From the NCBI GenBank assembly GCA_009773645.1, contig WSYB01000022.1:1-55776 (forward strand): a DNA stretch of 55,776 nt, given 5' to 3'. Both the position numbers and the translations under genes were made by a program. Below, in pieces: positions 7,775 to 16,357 of this stretch; the first letter of the stretch is position 1; the number at the start of each line of letters is the position of its first letter. This DNA comes from Geobacteraceae bacterium. Lineage in GTDB: Bacteria; Desulfobacterota; Desulfuromonadia; Geobacterales; Geobacteraceae. The notes below the pieces were generated by a model, which saw only the letters and a list, made by a program, of their open reading frames with translations, was not told the origin of the DNA and made no database searches.

Positions 7775-10700
7775 CGGGAACGGTAAACCATAAGGCGCGG
7801 CTTACTGCCATCCGTGACCGCAACAACAACACCCTGACCCTGAACTATACGGGAAGCCCCCTCACTTCAGTAACCGACGGCCTCGGGCGCAGCCTCACCA
7901 TCTCATACAACGGTAGCCGCATAAGCGAAGTGAGCGACTGGACCGGTCGGAAGCACCAGTATACCTATGACGGGAACGGCAACCTCACTGTCTATAAAAA
8001 TCCCCTGGCCATAGCGGGCAAACAGAACCCGGTGAGCTATGACTACTACACGGCTTCCGACGGAATCAACATCAACCACGCCATGAAGAAGTACACCCTG
8101 CCGCGTGGCAACGGGATGACCTTCGAGTATTACAGCAACGGCCGGGCCTTCAAACACTACAACACCCTGAATGAGACCACCACCTTCACCTACAACGATT
8201 TCCGGCGCGAGACGGTGACGGTGAATGAGCGGGGCTTTACCCGGCGTTTCTTCTTCGATGAATACGGCAATCCCGAGAGGATCATGGAGGAGAACGGCGC
8301 CGAGCGGGAGTATGCCTACGACCCTGCCAACCCTTACAACCGCACCTCCAAGAAAAGCCCGGAGGGATACTCGACAGCCTACCAGTACGATGCAAGCGGC
8401 AACGTCACGCAGATCACCAACCCGTCAAACACGACGGTACAATTCAGCAACTTCAACGCCTTCAACCAGCCGGGAAAGGTGAAGGACGCCATGGGGAACT
8501 ATGCCCTGCTCAAGTATGATGCCAACGGCAATGCGGTTCAGGAGATAAAGCTCAAGAGCGGCATCGGTGCCGCCATCGACCCCGTTACTTATGTTCCTGT
8601 GGCCTCCGACATGGTCGCCTGGACCGTCAACACGTACGACGCGTACGGCAATCTCCAGAGTTCGCGGCGTGTGCGCGACTTTGCCGCTCAAACCGGCCCC
8701 ACCGTCGAGTATACCTACGACGTCCAAAGTCTTAACGCCACCACAATCACCCGCAGAGGGGACAAGAACGGTGACGGCATCGTAGTCGCAGGAGAATTCG
8801 ACAGCGCAAGCCTCACTTACGACGCCTTGGGACGGGTCAAGACCGGGATTAACACCGACTGGTATCCGACACAGGTAGAATATGACGATGTTGACCGCGT
8901 TGTGAAGGCCACAGACGGCACGGGCAACCTGCGCGACTACGCATACGACCCCAACGGCAACCCGGCGCAGGAGAAACTCGTCCTGACCATAAACGCCATC
9001 CCGACGCTTCTGGACAGCAAAAGCGCAGGCTATGACCTCTCGGACCGGAAGCAGTCCGCAACCGACGCCGGCGGCTTTGTCACTGCCTACCAGTACGATA
9101 CGGCAGGGAACGTGGTCAAGGTCACCAACCCGGACAACTACGCCCTCTCCTTTGAATACGACGAAAACAACCGCGTTCTTAAGGCCTACGACCAGGAAAA
9201 TAACGCTGTCACCAGGACCCTTGACATGGATGGCAAACCCCGGACCATCACCGACCCCAACGGCAACACCGTCACCTATGAGTATTACGACGCCGCCAAA
9301 GACGGGCGGCTCAAAAAGGTTACCCAGCCGAAAATCCAGACCTATACCGCCGGTCGAGCTCTCCAATACGACTACGATGCGAACGGCAACGCTACAATCG
9401 TTACCGACATTCCCGCCGACGGCACGGCATCCCGCACCACCACGACCACCTATGACGAACTGAACCGGCCAGTACGCATCGTCGGACCGTCTTACACCGA
9501 CGCCACCTACGGGGTTATCCGCCCGGTGACGAAGTTCAATTACGATAACTTGGGGAATCTCGGCCAGGTCAATGCCGGGAGAACGGACAGCAGCGGCACC
9601 AACCCGGCGTCCGACGTGGTCACACCGCAGATGACCTACGCCTACGACGACTTCGGCAGAAAGCTCAAGGAGACCGATGCGCTCGGCTACTTCTGGACGT
9701 TCGAGTACGATACAAATAACAACGTCACCACCGTGACCGATGCCAAAAGCCAGACCACCGGCTACACCTGGGGATACGGCCATCAGCTCTTAACCCGCAC
9801 AAACACTGCCGGAAACGTCACCTATACCCGTAACGCAGTCGGGCAGGTGCTCACCGCCCAGACGCCGGAAGTGACCTACACTTACACCTATGACGAAGCC
9901 CATAGGCTTTCAAGCGCCACCGACAGCCGCGGCAGCAAGACCTTGAGCTACAGCTACAGTCCCGGCGGGCTCCTTAACTGGTTGATGGACTCGGACGGCA
10001 ACCGCACCGACTACCTGTACGACCCGGTGGGGAGGCTTTCCGGCATCTGGGCGGCCAATCTCGACTATGTCACCTTCAGCTTCGACAAGGGAGGAAGGCT
10101 CACCGAGAAGTGGTTCCCAAATGGTGTCACCGCCCGGTACAGTTACAACGCCGATAACAGCCTCAAGCAGGTGGTAAACCGGACAAGCGCCAGTTCCATT
10201 CTGACCCAGCACGACTATACCTATGATGGGGTAGGTAATCGCAAGACCCACACCGAGAAAGTCAGTACTACTACGACCTCTTACACGTACAGCTATGATG
10301 AACTGAGCCGGTTGACGCAGGTAAGCAACGGCAACGCGGCCCAGCAGGAAAATTATGGTTACGACCCGCTTGGAAACCGGCTCACCAAGCAGGTGAACGC
10401 CACCACGCCCGTTGTCACCGCCTACGTCTATGACGCCGCCAATCAGTTGAAGGAAATCCATCAGGACAGCCCCACGGGTACGCTTCTGGCAAGCCTCCTC
10501 TACGATGCCAATGGCAATATGTATCAGAAGACTGAGGGCGCGACCACAACCACGCTCACCTACGATGCCCTGAACCGGCTTACGCAGGCAACAAAGACCG
10601 GAATCCCTGCTCAGAGCTACTCCTATGACGATCAGGGGAGAAGGATCGCCAAGTCAGTTGGGGGAACTTCAACAAACTATCTTTACAATGGTCCTGACAT

Positions 10701-11724
10701 CGTGGCAGAGTATGCGACCTGGACCAGCCCCACAGCGCAGTACACCCACGGGCCAAACATGGATGATCCAATTATCCGGGCAACTGCCACGGCGGCACAG
10801 TACTATCACCAGGACGGCCTTGGCTCCGTGGTCGCCTTATCCGGGCCGACCGGCACTACGGACGGCACGCAGCGCTTCGACGCCTGGGGGAATAAACTCA
10901 CCTCGACTGGTACGATTCCAGTTTACGGCTATACCGGACGCGAGCCAGACGAGACGGGGTACATCTACTATCGGGCGAGGACGTATGACCCGACGATAGG
11001 GCGGTTTACGCAGCGGGACCCAATTGGCTTGCAAGGGGGAATTAATCTTTATGCATATGTCCAAGGGAATCCTGTCAACTTTACCGACCCGAATGGAACG
11101 CTTGCCTTCCCTTGGCATGGAGGAATTACCTATGTGGCGGCGCGTAATTCAGGGTATGGAGTTTTGGACAGTATCAATCTTGCCTGGCATTCAATGGCCG
11201 CAGATGCTGGAACTCAGGGGCCAACGCCAGATAATACAGTGTATCATGCAATGCGAGGTACTTTCCCGAATCAAGACAGACCACAATCGGCGGAACAGGC
11301 AATTAATGCAACAAAGGATTTTATTACCTACAATTCTCAACCAGACAATTTAAAGAACCTCGGTACAGCAGCGCATGCCAGTCAAGATTTGGTGACACCT
11401 GAACATGCTGGCAAAATCTGGCCTCCAGAAGAACAATCTTTTGTTGATAAGGCGTTGGCCTATGTTAAGCACTTTGCTGGAGACATATTCCCTTCGTTTA
11501 GTACCATCGGTGACGCATATGACAACACCAAACAAGCACTTACAAATGCTCAGACAGGACCGACAAATGTAACTGAACCATTTGATATCAACAAGATGGG
11601 GTATGGATATAATTCAAGCAGCCAGCCATCTGCAAGTAATCTTCAAACTATTGGGAACGCCACAGCTCAAGCTCCGTATTCTGGAGGCCAAGCGGCGGGA
11701 TATAACCCGAGAGGAGGCAAATAA
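7633..11724 (+). CDS. RHS/YD-repeat protein, C-terminal part with PLC-like toxin tail
   Basis: 1363 residues in the frame that continues the upstream ORF; the nominal GTG start is only the frameshift point. It contains dozens of YD repeats (YDxxGNxxxxT) followed by the RHS core (RDPIGLQGGINLYAYV, then NPVNFTDPNGT, ending about 11100). After the core the DNA turns visibly AT-rich and a unique tail begins. The tail carries H-x3-D-x5-H (HASQDLVTPEH, codons 11374-11406), H-x3-D (HFAGD, 11470-11484) and upstream His at 11116 and 11245, matching the zinc-ligand order of phospholipase C/P1 nuclease enzymes. RHS shells are known to encapsulate such C-terminal toxins; here the shell is Sec-exported. 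Confidence 0.9.
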   Translation: MAGNGSGVPVGSAFTPPKGFFFQMSRNGDGTYTVREKNGLTYTFENVAGTVNHKARLTAIRDRNNNTLTLNYTGSPLTSVTDGLGRSLTISYNGSRISEVSDWTGRKHQYTYDGNGNLTVYKNPLAIAGKQNPVSYDYYTASDGININHAMKKYTLPRGNGMTFEYYSNGRAFKHYNTLNETTTFTYNDFRRETVTVNERGFTRRFFFDEYGNPERIMEENGAEREYAYDPANPYNRTSKKSPEGYSTAYQYDASGNVTQITNPSNTTVQFSNFNAFNQPGKVKDAMGNYALLKYDANGNAVQEIKLKSGIGAAIDPVTYVPVASDMVAWTVNTYDAYGNLQSSRRVRDFAAQTGPTVEYTYDVQSLNATTITRRGDKNGDGIVVAGEFDSASLTYDALGRVKTGINTDWYPTQVEYDDVDRVVKATDGTGNLRDYAYDPNGNPAQEKLVLTINAIPTLLDSKSAGYDLSDRKQSATDAGGFVTAYQYDTAGNVVKVTNPDNYALSFEYDENNRVLKAYDQENNAVTRTLDMDGKPRTITDPNGNTVTYEYYDAAKDGRLKKVTQPKIQTYTAGRALQYDYDANGNATIVTDIPADGTASRTTTTTYDELNRPVRIVGPSYTDATYGVIRPVTKFNYDNLGNLGQVNAGRTDSSGTNPASDVVTPQMTYAYDDFGRKLKETDALGYFWTFEYDTNNNVTTVTDAKSQTTGYTWGYGHQLLTRTNTAGNVTYTRNAVGQVLTAQTPEVTYTYTYDEAHRLSSATDSRGSKTLSYSYSPGGLLNWLMDSDGNRTDYLYDPVGRLSGIWAANLDYVTFSFDKGGRLTEKWFPNGVTARYSYNADNSLKQVVNRTSASSILTQHDYTYDGVGNRKTHTEKVSTTTTSYTYSYDELSRLTQVSNGNAAQQENYGYDPLGNRLTKQVNATTPVVTAYVYDAANQLKEIHQDSPTGTLLASLLYDANGNMYQKTEGATTTTLTYDALNRLTQATKTGIPAQSYSYDDQGRRIAKSVGGTSTNYLYNGPDIVAEYATWTSPTAQYTHGPNMDDPIIRATATAAQYYHQDGLGSVVALSGPTGTTDGTQRFDAWGNKLTSTGTIPVYGYTGREPDETGYIYYRARTYDPTIGRFTQRDPIGLQGGINLYAYVQGNPVNFTDPNGTLAFPWHGGITYVAARNSGYGVLDSINLAWHSMAADAGTQGPTPDNTVYHAMRGTFPNQDRPQSAEQAINATKDFITYNSQPDNLKNLGTAAHASQDLVTPEHAGKIWPPEEQSFVDKALAYVKHFAGDIFPSFSTIGDAYDNTKQALTNAQTGPTNVTEPFDINKMGYGYNSSSQPSASNLQTIGNATAQAPYSGGQAAGYNPRGGK
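11101..11724 (+). other. Variable C-terminal toxin domain: zinc phospholipase C/P1-nuclease-like
   Basis: About 207 residues after the RHS core. Known ligands in Bacillus cereus PLC are W1, H14, D55, H69, H118, D122, H128, H142 and E146. Here H-x3-D-x5-H has exactly the 118/122/128 spacing, followed by H-x3-D in place of H142/E146, and preceded by WHGGIT and a D with YHAMRG. The helix before it (QSAEQAINATKDF) also fits the family. A Gly/Asn/Gln-rich tail ends the protein. The substrate (phospholipid or nucleic acid) cannot be read from sequence. Confidence 0.72.
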
Positions 11725-12380
11725 TGAGTGCCTCCAAATGGGTAATATGTTTGGTTTGCGTGGTGGTGATTTTTTCAAAAAGCCTGTCATGTACAGCAGA
11801 AGATGGAAGTGCATCTATGGCTAATAAGGAAGAAATGAAGGCAAAAGAACAAGAAAGAATCCATCAAATGTATGCCACTGTCACATATGGAAACGCTTCG
11901 GCTCCTGTTGGTGGATTTCTGCTGGTTCGTAATGGCAAAGATGTTTGTGCAGTTCGTTTTACGGAGTTCCATCGTGGACATGATGCTAAACCTTCAACAG
12001 TTTTTAATTCCGGCGATGAAACCCTCTATGCTGAATATGACTGGTACTATCAGGGTGATGGAAGCGACGATTTCACCAAGTCGAATGTCAAATCTGGCCA
12101 TGAGAAACTAAAACGAGGTCATATGGTGGGTATTGGTCGTTTTTCTTTCCAACTTGGAACAACTGCGATAGCTTGCGGTCCTTTTAGTCTGGCTTGGATT
12201 TATCCAAATAACGTTGCTTTCAATCTTACGTACAGCAGAGAAGGCGATGTTGGAAATGAGTTAGCACCAACTAAATGGAAGGATATATTTGAAATCAAAG
12301 TGCGGGAACCTCGCCTGAAGTGGTATCGTTTCGATGAAAGTCGCAAGGATATATTTATTCCTGTTGACCAGCTTTTATGA
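11724..12380 (+). CDS. Exported protein, candidate immunity to the RHS toxin
   Basis: 218 residues. The ATG shares its A with the RHS stop (TAATG) and has a GAGGAGG site inside the RHS end, so translation is tightly coupled. The N-terminus is a signal peptide (WVICLVCVVVIFSKSLSC) whose Cys is not a canonical lipobox, so a soluble periplasmic or lipid-anchored product are both possible. The rest is beta-rich with no recognised family. Position directly after a toxin tail, shared AT-rich composition and an export signal suit a periplasmic immunity protein; this is inference from known toxin-immunity layouts. Confidence 0.7.
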   Translation: MSASKWVICLVCVVVIFSKSLSCTAEDGSASMANKEEMKAKEQERIHQMYATVTYGNASAPVGGFLLVRNGKDVCAVRFTEFHRGHDAKPSTVFNSGDETLYAEYDWYYQGDGSDDFTKSNVKSGHEKLKRGHMVGIGRFSFQLGTTAIACGPFSLAWIYPNNVAFNLTYSREGDVGNELAPTKWKDIFEIKVREPRLKWYRFDESRKDIFIPVDQLL

Positions 12381-12550
12381 TTAAGAAGCAATTATTAAGG
12401 CTATTTCGCTGAATCTGCACAGTAAAACCGACGGAGCATACCGAACTCATCTGCTCATATAGATCAAGAATGGCATCAATTTGAAAATATGTCTACATGG
12501 GAAACTATTGTACATATAGTAACATATAGTAAAGGATTTGGTCCCTTGAG

Positions 12551-12580
12551 AAAAGCGCCGCGGAAATACCACGGCGCTTT
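12551..12580. terminator. Bidirectional terminator-like hairpin between convergent genes
   Basis: AAAGCGCCG pairs with CGGCGCTTT, extended by an inner GG/CC pair across a mismatch. It sits between the convergent plus-strand immunity candidate and the minus-strand cytochrome P460 gene. The minus-strand hairpin ends in CTTTTCTC, the plus strand in CTTTATTAA, so it can serve both sides. Confidence 0.7.
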
Positions 12581-12601
12581 ATTAACAGGCGGGTTGCGTG
12601 A

Positions 12602-13075
12602 TTACTTGAAATCAGCGTATTTGGATATTACCAGATCGGTATCCCTTGCCTCTTTCAGATGGCACTCATAACAGTTCTTCACCGGGTCAACAGAGGATGG
12701 CTTTCCGTCCGGGGTAAAGCCGGCAAAGAGCCATCCTCCCGTATCCTTGTACTTCTTGTCCTTTTTCATGAGGACGACCATGTTCTTTTTCCCGAGGGTC
12801 GGCTTGCCCCCCTCTTCCCTGATGTTGTAGTAATCCACCACGAACCGGCACCCCTCGGGATACTTGCCGCCTCCCTTATAGACAGGCATGGCCTTCTTGT
12901 CCGCATAGATGTAATGTATGCCGTAGAAAAGGGACTTCTTGTCGTTCACGACCTTCTGTTTACTCTTCTCCCACTTTTCATATCCCCTGGGAAGGGAAAC
13001 CTTATCCGCTCCCCCCGCAATCGCGGCGATAAACACCAGGGAAAGAGCAAACAGAATGACAACTCCTTTTTTCAT
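12602..13075 (-). CDS. Cytochrome P460 family protein
   Basis: 157 residues with a Sec signal peptide (VVILFALSLVFIAAIAGGA) and one c-type haem site near the C-terminus (NCYECH). Cytochrome P460 proteins are small periplasmic mono-haem proteins; some oxidise hydroxylamine or nitric oxide, others are of unknown role. The start is ATG 13075, 8 bases from GAGGAGG, rather than the GTG just upstream. Thirty-four bases upstream in the same direction is an XRE regulator, likely co-transcribed. The exact substrate is unknown. Confidence 0.85.
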   Translation of the reverse strand: MKKGVVILFALSLVFIAAIAGGADKVSLPRGYEKWEKSKQKVVNDKKSLFYGIHYIYADKKAMPVYKGGGKYPEGCRFVVDYYNIREEGGKPTLGKKNMVVLMKKDKKYKDTGGWLFAGFTPDGKPSSVDPVKNCYECHLKEARDTDLVISKYADFK

Positions 13076-13109
13076 CACAACCTCCTCTGGGTAGAATTCT
13101 TTGAGTATC

Positions 13110-13544
13110 CTATTTCTTTCCGTAAGGAGCCCCTTCTTCTGCAGCCATCGGCACTTGTTCCTCTGTGGTCCTGGTCAACGCCTTCCTGTGCCTGCTCAGC
13201 ACATGGATAATCTCGACCATCAGCGGGATATCGTCCTCATGGAGCAGTTTCAGCGCCCTCAGGAGCTCGCTCCCTTTCTTCGCCTTGACAAGCCGCTTCA
13301 AGTCGGCAAAAGGAATCCCGACCAGAACGGGCGCGGCATCATCCTGGAAAAAATGGTTGACGGAAACCGAAAGCGCCTCGCTTATCTTCAACAGTATCTT
13401 GAGAGAGGGGAGCTGTTCTCCCCTCTCTATTTTCCCGATGTAGGTGTAGTCCAGTCCCCCGCTGACCCTGGCGGCAAGCTCTTTCTGAGTCAATCCTTTT
13501 CCCATCCGCAGACTCTTTAAGCGTTTCCCTATCTCAACCTTCAA
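13110..13544 (-). CDS. XRE-family transcriptional regulator
   Basis: 144 residues starting with TTG and a GGGAGCG ribosome site. The N-terminal Cro/C1 helix-turn-helix (GKRLKSLRMGKGLTQKELAA, then DYTYIGKIERGEQLPS) covers about residues 5-65. The remainder is helical, with DDIPLMVEIIHVLSRHRKAL, and may dimerise. It lies just upstream of the cytochrome P460 gene, so local or auto-regulation is plausible. Confidence 0.88.
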   Translation of the reverse strand: MKVEIGKRLKSLRMGKGLTQKELAARVSGGLDYTYIGKIERGEQLPSLKILLKISEALSVSVNHFFQDDAAPVLVGIPFADLKRLVKAKKGSELLRALKLLHEDDIPLMVEIIHVLSRHRKALTRTTEEQVPMAAEEGAPYGKK

Positions 13545-13668
13545 ATAATCGCTCCCGAATTGAATTATCAGAGGGAATTCTCCATTCCATGAGAAGCCGT
13601 CCCATGTATAACCTTAATTCACGGGGATGTCAATTGCATTGCAGACAGGACAAATAGTCATATTATGC

Positions 13669-13697
13669 TTGACATTATAGAAAATATGTCTTATTTT
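13669..13697 (+). promoter_or_regulatory. Sigma-70-type promoter
   Basis: TTGACA (13669-13674), a 17-base spacer and TATTTT (13692-13697), 25 bases before the GTG of the next gene. It lies in the gap between the divergent XRE gene and the small gene/response regulator pair and should drive the latter. Confidence 0.6.
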
Positions 13698-13722
13698 CCC
13701 CTAAAAAAGGACGCGAAGAAGA

Positions 13723-14031
13723 GTGGACAAACTTCGTATTTTAAAAGAATTTGAAAAATTGACGGCCGGAGATGCCCTGGATACCGACGAGTTCAGGCTC
13801 TACCTTCTTCTGCTCGCCCATTGCGGTGACACAAGGAATGGAGAGATCGCTTACCGAACTGTCAGAAGGGCTCTCGGGGAGGGCTTCACCCCGGTCAGGC
13901 TGAAGCAGGCCTGTCACAGGCTCTCTCTTTACAATCTGGTTGAGATTGTATTCACTCGCCAGGACACGACCGCCGGTGACGATTTTACCCTGATCTACAG
14001 AATCTATTCGGTGGGAGAACAACGAGAATGA
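13723..14031 (+). CDS. Small protein coupled to a response regulator
   Basis: 102 residues from GTG 13723. Not recognised as a named family. The pattern of helices (TDEFRLYLLLLAHCGD, then EIAYRTVRRALGEGFTPVRLKQACHRL) followed by a beta hairpin (LVEIVFTRQD...FTLIYRIYSV) resembles a winged helix, so DNA binding is possible. Its stop overlaps the start of the response regulator (ATGA), which argues that the two act together. Ribosome site is weak (GAAGAAG). Confidence 0.65.
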   Translation: MDKLRILKEFEKLTAGDALDTDEFRLYLLLLAHCGDTRNGEIAYRTVRRALGEGFTPVRLKQACHRLSLYNLVEIVFTRQDTTAGDDFTLIYRIYSVGEQRE

Positions 14032-14555
14032 GCATGGAAAGCGAAGAAGACGGCGGCATCCTCATTGTAGACGACGACAGGGACTACCTGGAACTGGTCA
14101 GAGGCTTTTTTGAGCATGAGGGGATGAAGGTCCACTGCGCGACGAGCGGAGAAGAAGCTCTCCGGAAGATGGAGAAGCGCAGCTTCACACTTATGATCAC
14201 CGATCTCAATATGCCGGGTATCGACGGTTTCGAACTGGCAAGGACGGCCCGGACGATAGCGCCTCGGATGCTCATCGTGATGAGCACCGGCGACATATCG
14301 CCGGAGATCCCTCACCTGGCCATGGAAGCCGGGATAGCCACGGTACTTGCTAAACCCTTCCGCCCGGAAGAAGTCCTGGCGATGGTGAGGGAGGGAGAAC
14401 ATAAACAGCGCCAACAGAATGACTTGCCTCCGCAAGGGGTTGATAAACGGCATAACTTCAGTTGGAATTACTGGAGGTGCCCCGTATGTCACACCAATTA
14501 CCAGGGGTGGAGTCCCTTGAACATATGTTCCAGTTGCGGTTATCAAGAAAATTAG
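14028..14555 (+). CDS. Response regulator with C-terminal zinc ribbon
   Basis: 175 residues. The REC domain (about 8-125) shows the acidic pair (VDDDRDY), the phospho-acceptor Asp in MITDLNMPGIDGF, the Ser/Thr at VMSTGD and the Lys in LAKPFRPEE. Instead of a DNA-binding output domain, a linker leads to a four-Cys ribbon (WRCPVC...ICSSCGYQEN). Such ribbons can bind protein or nucleic acid; the output is unknown. No kinase is adjacent. It is translationally coupled to the small upstream gene. Confidence 0.85.
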   Translation: MSMESEEDGGILIVDDDRDYLELVRGFFEHEGMKVHCATSGEEALRKMEKRSFTLMITDLNMPGIDGFELARTARTIAPRMLIVMSTGDISPEIPHLAMEAGIATVLAKPFRPEEVLAMVREGEHKQRQQNDLPPQGVDKRHNFSWNYWRCPVCHTNYQGWSPLNICSSCGYQEN

Positions 14556-14675
14556 CCCGGCCTACGATTCCCAGCTTCAGCATCCGCCTTGAGAGTTCGG
14601 GTCCGGCGAGCAACTCCCCACGGAAGTTAAATCTTCCTTTTCGTTCTTCCGAGCTTCAGGCTTCCGCGCCCAGGT

Positions 14676-16019
14676 TTAGAACGTCGCCTGCACCTGCAGG
14701 TAGCCGTAGTTGATATCCTTGCCGCTTCCGGTGGCGTCCTTGAAGAACTTGCCGGTAAAGTAGCGGTTGGCGCTCGCAAAGAGGCACACCTGTTCGGTAA
14801 GCTTGTAGGTGAGAATGAGGTTCGTCTCGAAACCGACATCTTTGCTGATCCCGGCCGGGGTCTTGACCGCCCTGAAGTAATGGCCGTCAAGGGAGATGTT
14901 GAACTTATCGGTGACGTCTACGCCCCCCCCCGCCGTGAAGACATGGAGGCCGCTGGCGTGCACCTCATTTCCGCCCGCGTCGACCGCGGTCACGCCGGAG
15001 AGGTCGCCGATCACGCTCATGTCGCCGATAAGGGGGGTGTCGTTGTTCGGATTGTGGAATTCGCTGAATTTGCCTTCAGCCGAATCCGAATCGCCGGAGC
15101 CGAAGGCGTAGCTGAGGAACCCTTTGCTGGGGTAGCGGCCAAGGGCCGGGTCGATGGTCAGGTCCACGTGCCCGCCAAAGGCACTGATGTCGTGATGGAA
15201 GGAGTCTTCGATATGCCGGCCGAACTGGTAGACCGGCTCCACCTCAATGGCGAGAAGCTTGCCGAGCTTGGAGGTTAACCGCGCCCCGACGGAATAGGTT
15301 CTCTCGTCTTTTCCCTCGTGTGTCAGCCCCTCCCCGCCTGTCTCGAAAAGGCCATACAGGTCGATCTCCAAGTCTTCGCTTAGCGTATAGTTTCCGTATA
15401 TTCCATACAGCTCACCCGTGATCCCCCCCGAGTTATCCTTCGTATACTTCCCGGCAAAGAAGTCCGTTGAAAGGGACTCCATGGGCTTGAGGGTCAGTTT
15501 CACGGCATCGAAGCTAAGGCCGTCGAAGAAGGTGTCGGCCCCGAGCATGAAGGTGCTCCCGTACACCAGCTCCTGCCGCCCTGCTTTGAGGGTGGCCTTC
15601 TTGTTTGGGAGACCTCCTTCCAGGTACCCCTGGTAGAGTCTCACCTTATCGAAGTTCGTATCGTTGTAAAAGGCGTACCATTGTCCCTCGACCTTGGCGA
15701 TCAGATAGCCGGTAGGGGTAAAGGTCAGCGAGGGACGGACCCGAATGAGGAGCCGGTTGTCGTTATTTTCCGGTGTGAAGGTGAAATCGGTAAAATTGAA
15801 ATTATTGGTGGATTCCCCCCTGACCATGGCGTCGAATCCCAACTTGAGCGGGCCGAACTGTAACGGGTCCTTCCCTTCTTCATTAGCGCCGCTGTGCCCT
15901 TCGTGATGGTGGACTGCGTGGCTAACCCCCTTCTCCCCCTTCTGGCTTTCCGGCACGGCAACCGCAGTCCCTGCGGCCATTAATAAAACAGATAGCAACA
16001 CCAACATCTTCTTAAGCAT
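14676..16019 (-). CDS. Outer-membrane beta-barrel porin (alginate-export/AlgE-like)
   Basis: 447 residues with a signal peptide (LVLLSVLLMAAGTAVA), a His-rich mature N-terminus (HAVHHHEGHSG) and many alternating strands ending in the aromatic residue F expected of outer-membrane barrels (YGYLQVQATF). The strand pattern with RVRPSLTF and KAGRQELVYGS fits the alginate-export porin superfamily. It lies five bases after DUF2325, downstream of the iron genes, with a GGAGG site. The His-rich segment may bind metal. The transported substrate is unknown. Confidence 0.75.
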   Translation of the reverse strand: MLKKMLVLLSVLLMAAGTAVAVPESQKGEKGVSHAVHHHEGHSGANEEGKDPLQFGPLKLGFDAMVRGESTNNFNFTDFTFTPENNDNRLLIRVRPSLTFTPTGYLIAKVEGQWYAFYNDTNFDKVRLYQGYLEGGLPNKKATLKAGRQELVYGSTFMLGADTFFDGLSFDAVKLTLKPMESLSTDFFAGKYTKDNSGGITGELYGIYGNYTLSEDLEIDLYGLFETGGEGLTHEGKDERTYSVGARLTSKLGKLLAIEVEPVYQFGRHIEDSFHHDISAFGGHVDLTIDPALGRYPSKGFLSYAFGSGDSDSAEGKFSEFHNPNNDTPLIGDMSVIGDLSGVTAVDAGGNEVHASGLHVFTAGGGVDVTDKFNISLDGHYFRAVKTPAGISKDVGFETNLILTYKLTEQVCLFASANRYFTGKFFKDATGSGKDINYGYLQVQATF

Positions 16020-16023
16020 CTTT

Positions 16024-16323
16024 CTACCCTCCGTTATTGTTTGTGATGAGAAGGCAGTTCAGGCAGTCCCTGAGCGTGCAGACCCCGCAGGCATGGTGCA
16101 TGAAGACGGGGATATCATTCGCCCTTGCCGCATTCATCGCCTCCTTCTTCACCCGGTGCGAGACCTTGTTGGTGAAGATCACTATCGCATCCACGTGCTT
16201 TATCTTCGAGTCGATATTCACCTCCGACCGGTTAAAGACCCGCAGGTCGATGCCGACTCTCTCAGCTTCCACCAGGTAGTGCCTCTCGAGCCTGTCCATG
16301 CCGCCGATCAATGCGATACTCAT
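16024..16323 (-). CDS. DUF2325 domain protein
   Basis: 99 residues from ATG 16323, chosen because GGAGGAAAGGG precedes it; an ORF extension to 16503 overlaps the upstream gene and is not needed. The DUF2325 pattern is clear: MSIALIGGMDRLERHY at the start, DAIVIFTNKVSHR in the middle and CGVCTLRDCLNC at the end, with four Cys that could bind metal. Biochemical role is unknown. It sits between DUF3793 and the porin, likely one transcript. Confidence 0.85.
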   Translation of the reverse strand: MSIALIGGMDRLERHYLVEAERVGIDLRVFNRSEVNIDSKIKHVDAIVIFTNKVSHRVKKEAMNAARANDIPVFMHHACGVCTLRDCLNCLLITNNNGG

Positions 16324-16357
16324 AACCCTTTCCTCCCCATACCTGTCATTGAAACCG

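Noticed and set aside
8425-9783. Minus-strand ORF of 452 codons
   Set aside because: Antisense to RHS YD repeats; low-complexity Val/Gly-rich translation produced by the repeat codon pattern.
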